DNA of 17,684 nt from Streptomyces violaceus (GCA_000715635.1 KL569103.1:11013-28696); one strand, 5' to 3'. Counted from the first letter of the stretch, positions 7,446 through 13,589 are shown. Translations and numbers: made by a program. The notes: generated from the letters alone by a model not told the origin.

Positions 7446-8075
7446 TCAGGTGGTGATCCCGAAGCGTTCGGCGAGCTGGCGGCGGGTGTCGGCGGCGCTG
7501 GTGTGCAGTACGCCCCCGATTCCGATCCGTGCCGCTCCGTCGAGGTTCTGCCGCAGATCGTCGATCATGACTGCCTGCTCGGGGTCGATGCCGAGGCGTT
7601 CACACGCGATCGCGTAGATCCGCCGGGAGGGCTTGCGGATCCCGACCTCGGCGGAGATGACGATCACGTCGGCGAGGGAGGCGAGTTCGACGCCGTCGTA
7701 GGTTCCGGTACCGAACGAATTGGACACGAGCGCGACGGGACGGCCGGCGGCCCGGAGATCACCGAGCAGCGCGATCATGTCCTGGTCGATCGACATTCCC
7801 GCCTGCATGCGCGCCGTGAGCCCCTCGGCCGCCACGTCGGCTCCGTGGGCACGGAGCCGCTCAGCGAACCCTCGCTCGAAGGTTTCGGCGTCGATACGGC
7901 CGCACTCGTGGTCGACCAGGAGGGTGCGTGCTGCATCGTCCCGGCGGAGGAGGTCCAGCGGCAGGCGCGGATCGACGCCGAGCGAGGCGCCGAAGTCGGT
8001 GAAAGCCCGCAGCACACTGGAGGTGATGACACCGCCGAAGTCCACGAGGACGGCGGTTCGCGCCTTGTCCGTCAC
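7446..8075 (-). CDS. HAD-superfamily hydrolase (HAD-IA like)
   Basis: About 209 residues with the haloacid-dehalogenase motifs: I, VLVDFGGVIT with nucleophile Asp12; II, ALVSNS; III, the Lys in GIRKPSRRIY; IV, MIDDLRQN. A helical cap insert follows motif I. The second aspartate of the usual DxD is Gly14 (DFGG), a variant common in HAD-IA proteins that weakens the case for an ordinary phosphatase. I chose GTG at 8075 because GAGG lies eight bases upstream; the frame continues to a TTG at 8093, overlapping the thiolase stop, which remains an alternative. It directly follows the thiolase and probably shares its promoter and operator. Its possible link to the pathway is that animal ACAD10 carries a HAD domain fused to the kinase and ACAD. 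Substrate unknown. Confidence 0.82.
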   Translation of the reverse strand: MTDKARTAVLVDFGGVITSSVLRAFTDFGASLGVDPRLPLDLLRRDDAARTLLVDHECGRIDAETFERGFAERLRAHGADVAAEGLTARMQAGMSIDQDMIALLGDLRAAGRPVALVSNSFGTGTYDGVELASLADVIVISAEVGIRKPSRRIYAIACERLGIDPEQAVMIDDLRQNLDGAARIGIGGVLHTSAADTRRQLAERFGITT

Positions 8076-8085
8076 GCGCGGCACC

Positions 8086-9285
8086 TCAGGCAACCTCGAA
8101 CAGTCCGGCTGCGCCCATGCCGCCCCCGACGCACATCGAGATCACCACATACCGAACACCGCGGCGCTTGCCCTCGATGAGGGCATGCCCCACCAGCCGG
8201 GCCCCGGTCATTCCGTACGGGTGACCGACCGAGATGGCGCCCCCGTTGACGTTGAACCGCTCCGGATCGATGTGCAGTTCGTCCCGGCAGTACAGCGCCT
8301 GGGAGGCGAAGGCCTCGTTGAGTTCCCACAAGCCGATGTCGTCGAGGGTGAGGTCGTGCTGCTTGAGCAGTTTCGGAATGGCGAACACCGGGCCGATGCC
8401 CATCTCGTCCGGCCCACAACCGGCAACGGCCATACCCCGGTAGACACCCAGCGGTTCCAGTCCTCGGCGTTCGGCCTCCTTCGACTCCATCAGCAGCGAC
8501 GCCGAAGCCCCGTCCGACAACTGCGAGGAGTTGCCCGCCGTGACGCTGGAACGCGCGCTCACCTCACCGTCGGACAGCACCGGCGCCAGTCCGGCCAGGC
8601 CCTCGAGCGTCGTCGACGCGCGGTTGCCCTCGTCGCGGGTCAGGGTCACGGCCTCGTCCCGCACCTGCCCGGACTGCTTGTCCAGGACCTTCTTCACGCT
8701 GTCGAGCGCGACGATCTCCTGGTCGAAGCGTCCGGCCTCCTGCGCCGCCGCGGTGCGCTGCTGCGACACCAGCGCGAACTCGTCCTGGCGTTCCCGGCTC
8801 ACGCCGTATCGTTCGGCGACGATCTCCGCCGTGTGCAGCATCGGCAGGTAGATGCCCGGCTTGTGCTCGGCCAGCCAGGGATCCGCCATGCGGTGGGTGT
8901 TCATGTGGTCGTTCTGCACCAGGGAGATCGACTCGACACCGCCTCCGACAGCGACCTGCATGCCGTCCCCGACGATCTGCTTGGCGGCCGTCGCGATGGC
9001 CATCAGGCCCGACGAACACTGCCGGTCGATCGTCATCCCCGACACGACGTCCGGAAGTCCGGCGCGGAGAGCAGCCTGACGCGCGACATTGAAACCCGAG
9101 GACCCCTGCTGCACGGCGCAGCCGAAGATCACGTCCTCGACCTCACCTCCCTCGAGCCCGGCCCGCTGCACCGCGTGCGAAAGGGCATGGGCGGCGAGTT
9201 CCTGCGCCTGGGTGTCGTTGAACGCGCCGCGGTAAGCCTTTCCGATCGGCGTGCGTGCCGTCGAAACGATGACTGCTTCCCTCAT
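8086..9285 (-). CDS. Acetyl-CoA C-acyltransferase (thiolase)
   Basis: A 399-residue degradative-type thiolase that cleaves 3-ketoacyl-CoA with CoA. The nucleophilic cysteine is Cys90 in DRQCSSG. NEAFA (323-327), the [16 protein letters not shown] segment with His355, and the C-terminal acid/base Cys385 in [12 protein letters not shown] complete the active site. Length and all four landmark motifs are normal. ATG 9285 is preceded by GTGAGG. The gene is the first in a unit with the HAD hydrolase (10-base gap) and carries its own operator-promoter 65-93 bases upstream. It would perform the last carbon-carbon cleavage of the pathway. It is not accompanied by a FadB-type multifunctional protein; the SDRs and the crotonase enzyme of the other operon can supply the preceding steps. 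Confidence 0.94.
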   Translation of the reverse strand: MREAVIVSTARTPIGKAYRGAFNDTQAQELAAHALSHAVQRAGLEGGEVEDVIFGCAVQQGSSGFNVARQAALRAGLPDVVSGMTIDRQCSSGLMAIATAAKQIVGDGMQVAVGGGVESISLVQNDHMNTHRMADPWLAEHKPGIYLPMLHTAEIVAERYGVSRERQDEFALVSQQRTAAAQEAGRFDQEIVALDSVKKVLDKQSGQVRDEAVTLTRDEGNRASTTLEGLAGLAPVLSDGEVSARSSVTAGNSSQLSDGASASLLMESKEAERRGLEPLGVYRGMAVAGCGPDEMGIGPVFAIPKLLKQHDLTLDDIGLWELNEAFASQALYCRDELHIDPERFNVNGGAISVGHPYGMTGARLVGHALIEGKRRGVRYVVISMCVGGGMGAAGLFEVA

Positions 9286-9349
9286 GTCGCCTCACTGCTT
9301 CCTGTTGGCCCGGGTCGTCCGGGTGGAGCCGGTGGCCGGCCTTCCGCCG

Positions 9350-9378
9350 GTTATAATTGAATCCGGCGTCAGGTTCAA
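9350..9378 (-). promoter_or_regulatory. Thiolase/HAD promoter with TetR-type operator 3
   Basis: On the minus strand TTGAAC (9378-9373) and TATAAC (9355-9350) are separated by 17 bases. The 22-base dyad 9357-9378 (TTGAA...TTCAA arms) matches operator 1 at 19 of 22 positions and is in the same register relative to the -10. The implied 5' untranslated leader is about 58 bases. Confidence 0.8.
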
Positions 9379-9391
9379 CCATGACCAGCTC

Positions 9392-9420
9392 TTGACAGTC
9401 CACCCCCTCGCCTGGAGGGT
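9392..9420 (+). promoter_or_regulatory. Candidate promoter of the alpha/beta hydrolase gene
   Basis: A perfect -35 consensus TTGACA (9392-9397) is followed after 17 bases by GAGGGT (9415-9420), a poor -10 that keeps only the A and final T of TAnnnT. It diverges from the thiolase promoter, with the two -35 elements only 13 bases apart. A palindrome covers the expected -10/start-site region. Confidence 0.45.
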
Positions 9421-9436
9421 ACCGACCAGTCGGTAC
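9419..9436 (+). promoter_or_regulatory. Perfect 18-bp palindromic operator, TetR-like
   Basis: GTACCGAC-CA-GTCGGTAC: two exact 8-base arms around a 2-base centre, 13 bases before the GTG start and overlapping the proposed -10. The ACCGAC..GTCGGT form resembles operators of TetR-family repressors. It is unlike the three TTGAA sites, so a different regulator, not encoded in the window, is expected. Confidence 0.65.
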
Positions 9437-9449
9437 GAAGGGGTGGGTC

Positions 9450-10286
9450 GTGACTCAGCTGAGCATCTCCACGGGTGCGGGCGTGTTCGACGCGGTCGCG
9501 GCGGGTCCGCCCGAGGGCCGCCCGGTGCTGCTGCTGCACGGCTTTCCGCAGACGGGGCTGGTGTGGCAGCGGCAGATCGAGGTGTTGGCCGCGCGCGGCT
9601 ACCGGGTGGTGGCGCCCGACCAGCGCGGGTACTCCCCCGGCGCCCGCCCGCAGCGGCCCGAGGACTATCGCATCAGCCTTCTCGTGGACGACGTGATCGC
9701 GATCAGTCAGCAACTGGGCTGGGCGACGTTCGACCTGGTCGGCCATGACTGGGGAGGCGCGGTGGCCTGGTGGACCGCGCACGCCCACCCCGGCCGCATC
9801 CGCACCTTGACGGTGGTCTCGACTCCGCACCCCGGCGCTCTGGCCACCACCCTGCGCACTGTCGAGGACCAGCGCAAGCGCTCCCACTACATGATCGACT
9901 GGCGCGACGCGCCCGCGACCGAGGAGCGCATGCTCGCCCACGATGCCCAGGAGCTTCGCGCTTTCTACGCCGGAAGGGTCCCTCAAGACAGCGCCGACGC
10001 CTACGTGTCGCACCTGTCCCAGCCGGGCGCTCTCACCGCGGCGCTGAACTGGTACCGGGCCGGCCGCCCCGACGACGCGATCGGCGTCATCGACGTGCCC
10101 ACGCTGTACGTCTGGAGCACGGAGGACAGCGCGTTCGGTCCGGCAGCCGCTCAGGAGACCGAGCAATGGGTCAACGGGCCGTACCGGTTCGAGACTCTCC
10201 AGGGCGTCAGCCACTGGATCCCCGAGGAGGCGTCCGAAACACTGAGCCGCCTGCTGCTCGAACACCTGCAAGCGCACGGCGAGTAG
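9450..10286 (+). CDS. Alpha/beta hydrolase, epoxide hydrolase-like
   Basis: A 278-residue alpha/beta-hydrolase. HGFP (30-33) gives the oxyanion region, VGHDWGG carries an aspartate nucleophile (Asp100), the acid is likely Asp226 (WSTED) and the base His255 (GVSHW). An aspartate nucleophile with NWYRA in the lid (200-204, Tyr202) is typical of epoxide hydrolases; haloalkane dehalogenases share the nucleophile but not the lid NWYR. GTG 9450 has AAGGGG six bases upstream. It is divergent from the thiolase/HAD unit and followed, 76 bases later, by a SalK-family gene. It carries its own palindromic operator, so its control may be separate from the TTGAA regulon. A role opening epoxy-lipids to diols next to an acyl-CoA catabolic cluster is plausible, but no substrate can be named. 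Confidence 0.9.
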   Translation: MTQLSISTGAGVFDAVAAGPPEGRPVLLLHGFPQTGLVWQRQIEVLAARGYRVVAPDQRGYSPGARPQRPEDYRISLLVDDVIAISQQLGWATFDLVGHDWGGAVAWWTAHAHPGRIRTLTVVSTPHPGALATTLRTVEDQRKRSHYMIDWRDAPATEERMLAHDAQELRAFYAGRVPQDSADAYVSHLSQPGALTAALNWYRAGRPDDAIGVIDVPTLYVWSTEDSAFGPAAAQETEQWVNGPYRFETLQGVSHWIPEEASETLSRLLLEHLQAHGE

Positions 10287-10301
10287 TTAACCCGCAGCGA
10301 A

Positions 10302-10340
10302 TGTCCCGTTCGTCTGTCCTGTTCGTCTGTCCCGTTCGTC
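10302..10340 (+). repeat. Three tandem 13-bp direct repeats
   Basis: TGTCC(C/T)GTTCGTC occurs three times without spacer (10302-10314, 10315-10327, 10328-10340), with one T/C difference in the middle copy. It fills most of the gap between the alpha/beta hydrolase stop and the next gene, ending 22 bases before its ATG. It may be a direct-repeat regulator site or replication slippage. Confidence 0.85.
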
Positions 10341-10362
10341 GACTCTCCGAAGAGGTGACCCG

Positions 10363-11184
10363 ATGCAGACTGCCCGCGCAGCCTGGCGCCGTCTCGAGCC
10401 CGTCCACGGCATGATCTACTTCGTTCCCGAGGCAAGGCGACGGTACGCGGACCTCGGCCTGAGCGGTCGCGCCGGGTACTTCGCTTCCAGGAGCGCCGCA
10501 TTCGGCCAGGCAACCGCCGAGCTGGTCATCTCGACCTTCTACAACTTCAACCCCGATGTCGTACGGCAGGCGGTCGACGGAACCTGGGACGCGACGACGC
10601 CGCAGCAGGTGCTGGACGCACGGTACGCCGCGGCGGGCGAAGCCCTGCGACGGGCGGGAATCCACGAGTTGCCCCACGTGGACGAGGTGCTGGCGCTGAC
10701 CCGCCGGGCTGCCGAGGCCGCCTGCGAACACGCGCAGGGCCGCCCGCTGTTCGCGGCGCATGCCGCACTGCCGTGGCCGGAGGAGCCGGTGCTGCGGCTG
10801 TGGCACGCCCAGACACTGCTCCGGGAGTTCCGTGGAGACGGCCATGTCGCATGCCTGCTGAGCGAGGGTGTCGGGGGCTTGGAGGCGCTGATTCTGCACG
10901 CCGCGACCGGTGAGGTCCCCGTCGACTTCCTCAAGGCGAGCCGTGCATGGCCCGAGGAGGAGTGGACCGGTACCCAGGAACGTCTGCGCGAGCGAGGTCT
11001 CCTGGACGGCGACTCCCTCAGCCCGGAAGGCGAACTCCTGCGCCGGCACATCGAGGACCGCACCGACCGCCTGGCCCTTCCCGCCTACGCCGCCCTTGGT
11101 GACGCCGGCTGTGAGCGTCTCGCCGAACTCGCGAGCCCTTTCGGCCGTGCCGTCGTCGAAGCCGGCCTTCTCAAACTGGGCTGA
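10363..11184 (+). CDS. SalK/SCO6745-family protein with winged-helix-like C-terminus
   Basis: A 273-residue actinobacterial protein I recognise as SalK/SCO6745-like. The N-terminus (ARAAWRRLEPVHGMIYFVPEA), the segment GRAGYFASRSAAFGQ and VVISTFYNFNP-like region (about 50-65) are characteristic, as is the LWHAQTLLREFRGDGHVACL block (146-165). The last third (WTGTQERLRERGLLDGDSLS, then EDRTDRLALPAYAALG) resembles the wing and final helices of MarR-type domains, though no DNA-binding role is established. SalK was named in the salinomycin region, but its biochemical function is not settled. ATG 10363 follows GAGGTG. It lies 76 bases behind the alpha/beta hydrolase on the same strand and three tandem repeats separate them, so it may have its own control. 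A pathway role cannot be assigned. Confidence 0.8.
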   Translation: MQTARAAWRRLEPVHGMIYFVPEARRRYADLGLSGRAGYFASRSAAFGQATAELVISTFYNFNPDVVRQAVDGTWDATTPQQVLDARYAAAGEALRRAGIHELPHVDEVLALTRRAAEAACEHAQGRPLFAAHAALPWPEEPVLRLWHAQTLLREFRGDGHVACLLSEGVGGLEALILHAATGEVPVDFLKASRAWPEEEWTGTQERLRERGLLDGDSLSPEGELLRRHIEDRTDRLALPAYAALGDAGCERLAELASPFGRAVVEAGLLKLG

Positions 11185-11196
11185 CCGGGCCCTCAT

Positions 11197-11217
11197 CTCA
11201 CCGTCTCGCAGGGTGAG
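11197..11217 (+). terminator. Possible hairpin terminator after the SalK-family gene
   Basis: CTCACC (11197-11202) and GGTGAG (11212-11217) pair as a 6-bp stem with a 9-base loop, 13 bases after the stop codon. No U-run follows, so it is only a candidate. Confidence 0.35.
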
Positions 11218-11584
11218 CAAGAGAATCAGCCGTCCACCTCATGCGACGGGAGCCATCCGACGCCAGCGGCACCTGACGCGGCAGCGCCGAGTACGAGAGC
11301 GGTGGCTCGGCTGACTGTCCTGCCATGGCGTTCCCGAGTCACGGAACCGTGTGACGTCCTCCACCGCCCTGTGTGTCTGCTGCGTGCTTGGGGTGCCGCC
11401 CCGCCTCGGGCGCGCCGCGAGTTGTTCAGGGTGACGGAGGCGGTTTCTGAACAACCGGGCGGGCGCTGGAATCGGTGCAGCGGGGCACCAGCCGGCCGGC
11501 TCGGATCCGAGCGCCTGAGGGCGTCTGGGCTCCGGCGCAGGAACTTCCCGCCGTACCGTTTCCGACCGGCCGAAGGGCGATGAC
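11218..11584. other. Gene-poor stretch with no supported coding region
   Basis: Open frames on both strands here (for example 11302-11583 plus) lack family-like composition, are Arg/Pro/Ala-rich and look like products of high GC. The one definite structure is the dyad at 11421-11455, listed separately. Confidence 0.5.
11421..11455. repeat. Perfect 9-bp inverted repeat with 17-base spacer
   Basis: GTTGTTCAG (11421-11429) and CTGAACAAC (11447-11455) are exact reverse complements, AT-richer than the surroundings. It could be an operator bound by a dimer at three-turn spacing, or an end remnant of a mobile element. Confidence 0.6.
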
Positions 11585-11737
11585 GTGAACCGTAACCGTA
11601 TGGGCCGACCGACAGCCGCCACCCTGGTGACCACCGCCGGTATCCGCCGGCGGGCCGCGACGACTGCCGTGATGCTGACCATGGCGGGCACACTCGGGTT
11701 CGGCCTGATGACGCTATCCCGCCTCGATCTCGCTTGA
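11585..11737 (+). CDS. Possible small membrane or truncated exported protein (50 aa)
   Basis: A GTG start with AAGGG seven bases upstream opens a 50-codon frame. It has a basic front (NRNRMGR ... GIRRRAA) and a hydrophobic stretch TTAVMLTMAGTLGFGLM (about 26-42), the layout of a signal peptide or single membrane helix. It ends soon after at a TGA. It may be a genuine small protein or the leader of a lost exported protein. No homologue is recognised; it lies in a region that also holds gene remnants. Confidence 0.3.
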   Translation: MNRNRMGRPTAATLVTTAGIRRRAATTAVMLTMAGTLGFGLMTLSRLDLA

Positions 11738-11769
11738 TCAGAAGCCGTACTACTCCGGAAAGCACCGAC

Positions 11770-11892
11770 ATGACCACGCCCGGATCCGCTGCCGCGGCGA
11801 ACGCGCAGTCGCCGCCCGCAACCCTCACGACCTGGAAAGTCCTGACCAAGCTGCGCCACAGCCCCTCCCGGACGACCGCACGACCCGAGTGA
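11770..11892 (+). pseudogene. Possible remnant of a transposase C-terminus
   Basis: A 40-codon ATG frame contains LTTWKVLTKLRHSPSRTTA (19-37). This resembles, from memory, the C-terminal WKxLTKLRxxPxR-T motif of IS5-like actinobacterial DDE transposases, which continues with VQAILVL in intact proteins. Here it stops at once (ARPE then TGA). No terminal repeats or target duplication were found. If the resemblance is wrong, this is a small ORF of unknown meaning. Confidence 0.35.
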
Positions 11893-11910
11893 TGAGTTCT
11901 CGCGCCCGCA

Positions 11911-11930
11911 CCCGTCATACCTACGACGGG
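11911..11930. promoter_or_regulatory. Inverted repeat upstream of the sigma factor gene
   Basis: CCCGTC (11911-11916) and GACGGG (11925-11930) are exact complements with an 8-base centre, 26 bases before the chosen ATG of the sigma factor gene. Position and AT-bearing centre fit an operator. There is no independent support. Confidence 0.3.
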
Positions 11931-11956
11931 ACACGACGAGACGGAAGGATGACGTG

Positions 11957-12970
11957 ATGAGTGCGGACACGCGGCTGGAGGGGCTGGGCGGGAGCGGGCT
12001 GGGCTGGAGCGGGCTGGGCGAGGTCGACGAGTCGGCGTTCTCGGGGCTGGCGGAGCGGCACCGGCGGGAGCTGCACGTGCACTGCTACCGGATGCTCGGG
12101 TCGTTCGAAGACGCCGAGGACACCGTGCAGGAGACGTTCCTCCGTGCCTGGCGGCGGCGGGAGACCTTCGAGGGGCGGTCGACGTTCCGGGCCTGGCTGT
12201 ACAGGATCGCCACCAACGCCTGCCTGGACCTGCTCGCCAAGTGCCGCCCGGAACCTGCGACCGGCGGCGAGGTGTTGTGGCTGCAGCCCTACCCGGACAG
12301 GCTGCTCGACGAGGTGCCCGCGGGTGACGCGGACGAGCCGGAGACCGTCGCCGTCGCGCGGGAGACGATCGAGCTGGCCTACATGGTCGCAGTCCAGCAC
12401 CTCGCGCCGCGCCCGCGGGCCGTGCTGATCCTGCGGGACGTGCTCGGTTGGCCGGCGAAGGACGTCGCGAAGCTCCTCGGGGACTCCGTCAACTCCGTGA
12501 ACAGCGCGCTGCAGCGGGCCCGCGCCGGCATGCGGGAGCACCTTCCCGCGGAGCGGCAGGACTGGACCGGCGGCGAGGAGGACTCCGGGACGCGCGAGCT
12601 GGTGCGCCGCTATACCGACGCCAGCGTGGCCACGGACGTCGACGGGCTCGCCGCACTGCTGCGGGACGACGTCCGCTGCTCGATGCCGCCCACGCCGGGC
12701 CTGCACGTCGGCCGCGACGCGGTGGTGAACGACTGGGTCGAGAGCGGCTTCGAGGGCATGAAGGGCCTGCGCGCCGTCCTCACCTCCGTGAACCGGCAGC
12801 CTGCCGTCGCCTTCTACCTCTGGCTGAAGCGGGAGGGCGCGTACCTGCCGCTGACGATCGACGTCCTGCGCGTCACCGGTGGGGCGATCACCGAGATCGT
12901 CACGTTCCACGACGACCAGTTCCCGCGGCTCGCGCTGCCGGAGCGCCTGCCGGCGGACGGCACGGAGTAG
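11957..12970 (+). CDS. ECF sigma factor with SnoaL-like C-terminal domain (SigX5-like)
   Basis: A 337-residue RNA polymerase sigma-70 family factor of the extracytoplasmic-function type. Region 2 spans about 28-95 (HCYRMLGSFEDAEDTVQETFLRAW, then FRAWLYRIATNACLDLL). Region 4 spans about 140-195 (RAVLILRDVLGWPAKDVAKLL, then VNSALQRARAGM). The remainder (about 210-330) is a SnoaL/NTF2-like domain (LVRRYTDASVATDVDGLAALL ... ITEIVTFHDDQFPRLALPE), which in such factors regulates activity in place of an anti-sigma protein. The sequence fits the TIGR02960/SigX5 group as I remember it. The ATG at 11957 is eight bases after GGAAGG; a GTG one codon earlier is equally open. The first 22 residues are Gly/Leu-rich from a 15-bp tandem duplication. 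No anti-sigma gene is adjacent. Confidence 0.9.
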   Translation: MSADTRLEGLGGSGLGWSGLGEVDESAFSGLAERHRRELHVHCYRMLGSFEDAEDTVQETFLRAWRRRETFEGRSTFRAWLYRIATNACLDLLAKCRPEPATGGEVLWLQPYPDRLLDEVPAGDADEPETVAVARETIELAYMVAVQHLAPRPRAVLILRDVLGWPAKDVAKLLGDSVNSVNSALQRARAGMREHLPAERQDWTGGEEDSGTRELVRRYTDASVATDVDGLAALLRDDVRCSMPPTPGLHVGRDAVVNDWVESGFEGMKGLRAVLTSVNRQPAVAFYLWLKREGAYLPLTIDVLRVTGGAITEIVTFHDDQFPRLALPERLPADGTE

Positions 12971-12975
12971 TCCCG

Positions 12976-13236
12976 GTGCGGACGCTCGCGCTGCGCGGAG
13001 GTGCGCGGGTCGCGGTGGTCGCGGCGGAGTCCTACGACGCGTTCGGCGTCGTCACCCGCGGGCGGGTGCAGCTGGAGCTGCGCGAGGGCGAGCCCGGGCC
13101 GGTCCTCGGAAGCGACGCCTCACTCCTCGTAGTGCGGGAGGATGTCGCCGTTCTTGACGTAGGTGAGGGCGGTGGCGACGTCGTAGGCGTGGATCGCGGA
13201 GACCAGCGGTGCCATCTGGCCGGACAGGCGGCGTGA
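12976..13236 (+). pseudogene. Unassigned ORF, probably a truncated gene start fused to unrelated DNA
   Basis: A GTG frame begins six bases after the sigma factor stop, with GGAG in the stop-codon region. The first ~48 residues (RGGARVAVVAAESYDAFGVVTRGRVQLEL) look like real beta-strand-rich protein, vaguely like the strands of pyridoxamine-phosphate-oxidase-type split barrels. From 13120 on the frame is simply antisense to a more protein-like minus-strand remnant and turns Gly/Val-rich. I read it as a gene truncated near 13115. No function is assigned. Confidence 0.3.
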
Positions 13237-13245
13237 GACAAGGCG
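13120..13245 (-). pseudogene. C-terminal remnant of an unidentified protein
   Basis: The minus frame ending at TGA 13122-13120 encodes HAYDVATALTYVKNGDILPHYEE, preceded by LSGQMAPLVSAI. This looks like an authentic protein tail in composition (Tyr, Asn, Ile, Lys). Further upstream the frame becomes Arg/Ala/Pro-rich with no start context. It probably is the 3' end of a gene whose front was lost by rearrangement. I do not recognise the family. Confidence 0.35.
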
Positions 13246-13318
13246 ACGAGCGGCCGATCGCTGCGACAAGCGGGTGCCGCCCGCTCGGCCCGGCCGCGCC
13301 GAGCGCACTGCTCTCTGC

Positions 13319-13366
13319 AGCGGCATCGGCCTGACCATCGCCCGAGCCCACGGCGGGCAGGCCGCC
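13319..13366 (+). pseudogene. Possible fragment of a histidine kinase ATPase domain
   Basis: The plus frame reads SGIGLTIARAHGGQAA, like the G-box of sensor kinases (GSGIGLTIAR followed a few residues later by AHGG) with a small deletion. Nothing before or after in any frame continues the domain. A 16-residue match could be chance. Confidence 0.2.
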
Positions 13367-13457
13367 CCATGGTCTTCGGGTACGGCAACGAATCCGCAGT
13401 ACACAGGCCTCTCGAGTCGATGGTCAACCTTGTTCGATCACAACGGGCGACGACGAG

Positions 13458-13533
13458 CGTCGCCCCACGGTCGCTGCCGCCGGCAGCGGCGTACTGCGGT
13501 CGTGGTACAGGCAGTGACCGCCGTGGGGCGACG
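13458..13533. repeat. 76-bp inverted-repeat structure upstream of the ABC transporter genes
   Basis: CGTCGCCCCACGG (13458-13470) and CCGTGGGGCGACG (13521-13533) are perfect 13-base complements. Pairing continues inwards after a 3-base bulge (TCGCTGCC against GGCAGTGA), and a smaller GCTGCC-GCC-GGCAGC hairpin (13473-13487) lies inside. It ends 57 bases before the ABC ATPase start. It could be a terminator for upstream transcription, a leader structure or a small mobile-element remnant; no target duplication is seen. Confidence 0.7.
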
Positions 13534-13589
13534 CAAAAGCCGACCTCCTTGGAAGAACCTTGAGGCCTCAAACAACGCGGAGGTGGGTT

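Noticed and set aside
10302..10340. CRISPR array
   Set aside because: The 13-bp repeats are contiguous without spacers, too short, and no cas genes are present.
9375..11220. Minus-strand open frames opposite the alpha/beta hydrolase and SalK-family genes (9375-10277 and 10207-11220)
   Set aside because: Antisense to well-supported plus-strand genes; no motifs; length is explained by high GC at third positions.
11226..11970. Minus-strand open frames of 230-243 codons over the gap before the sigma factor gene
   Set aside because: Composition is Arg/Ser/Pro-heavy with no conserved block, and no convincing start signal; treated as chance open frames in non-coding DNA.
13560..13589. TTG start of the ABC ATPase ten codons upstream
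   Set aside because: The extension RPQTTRRWV has no family support and GGAGG is correctly spaced for GTG 13590.
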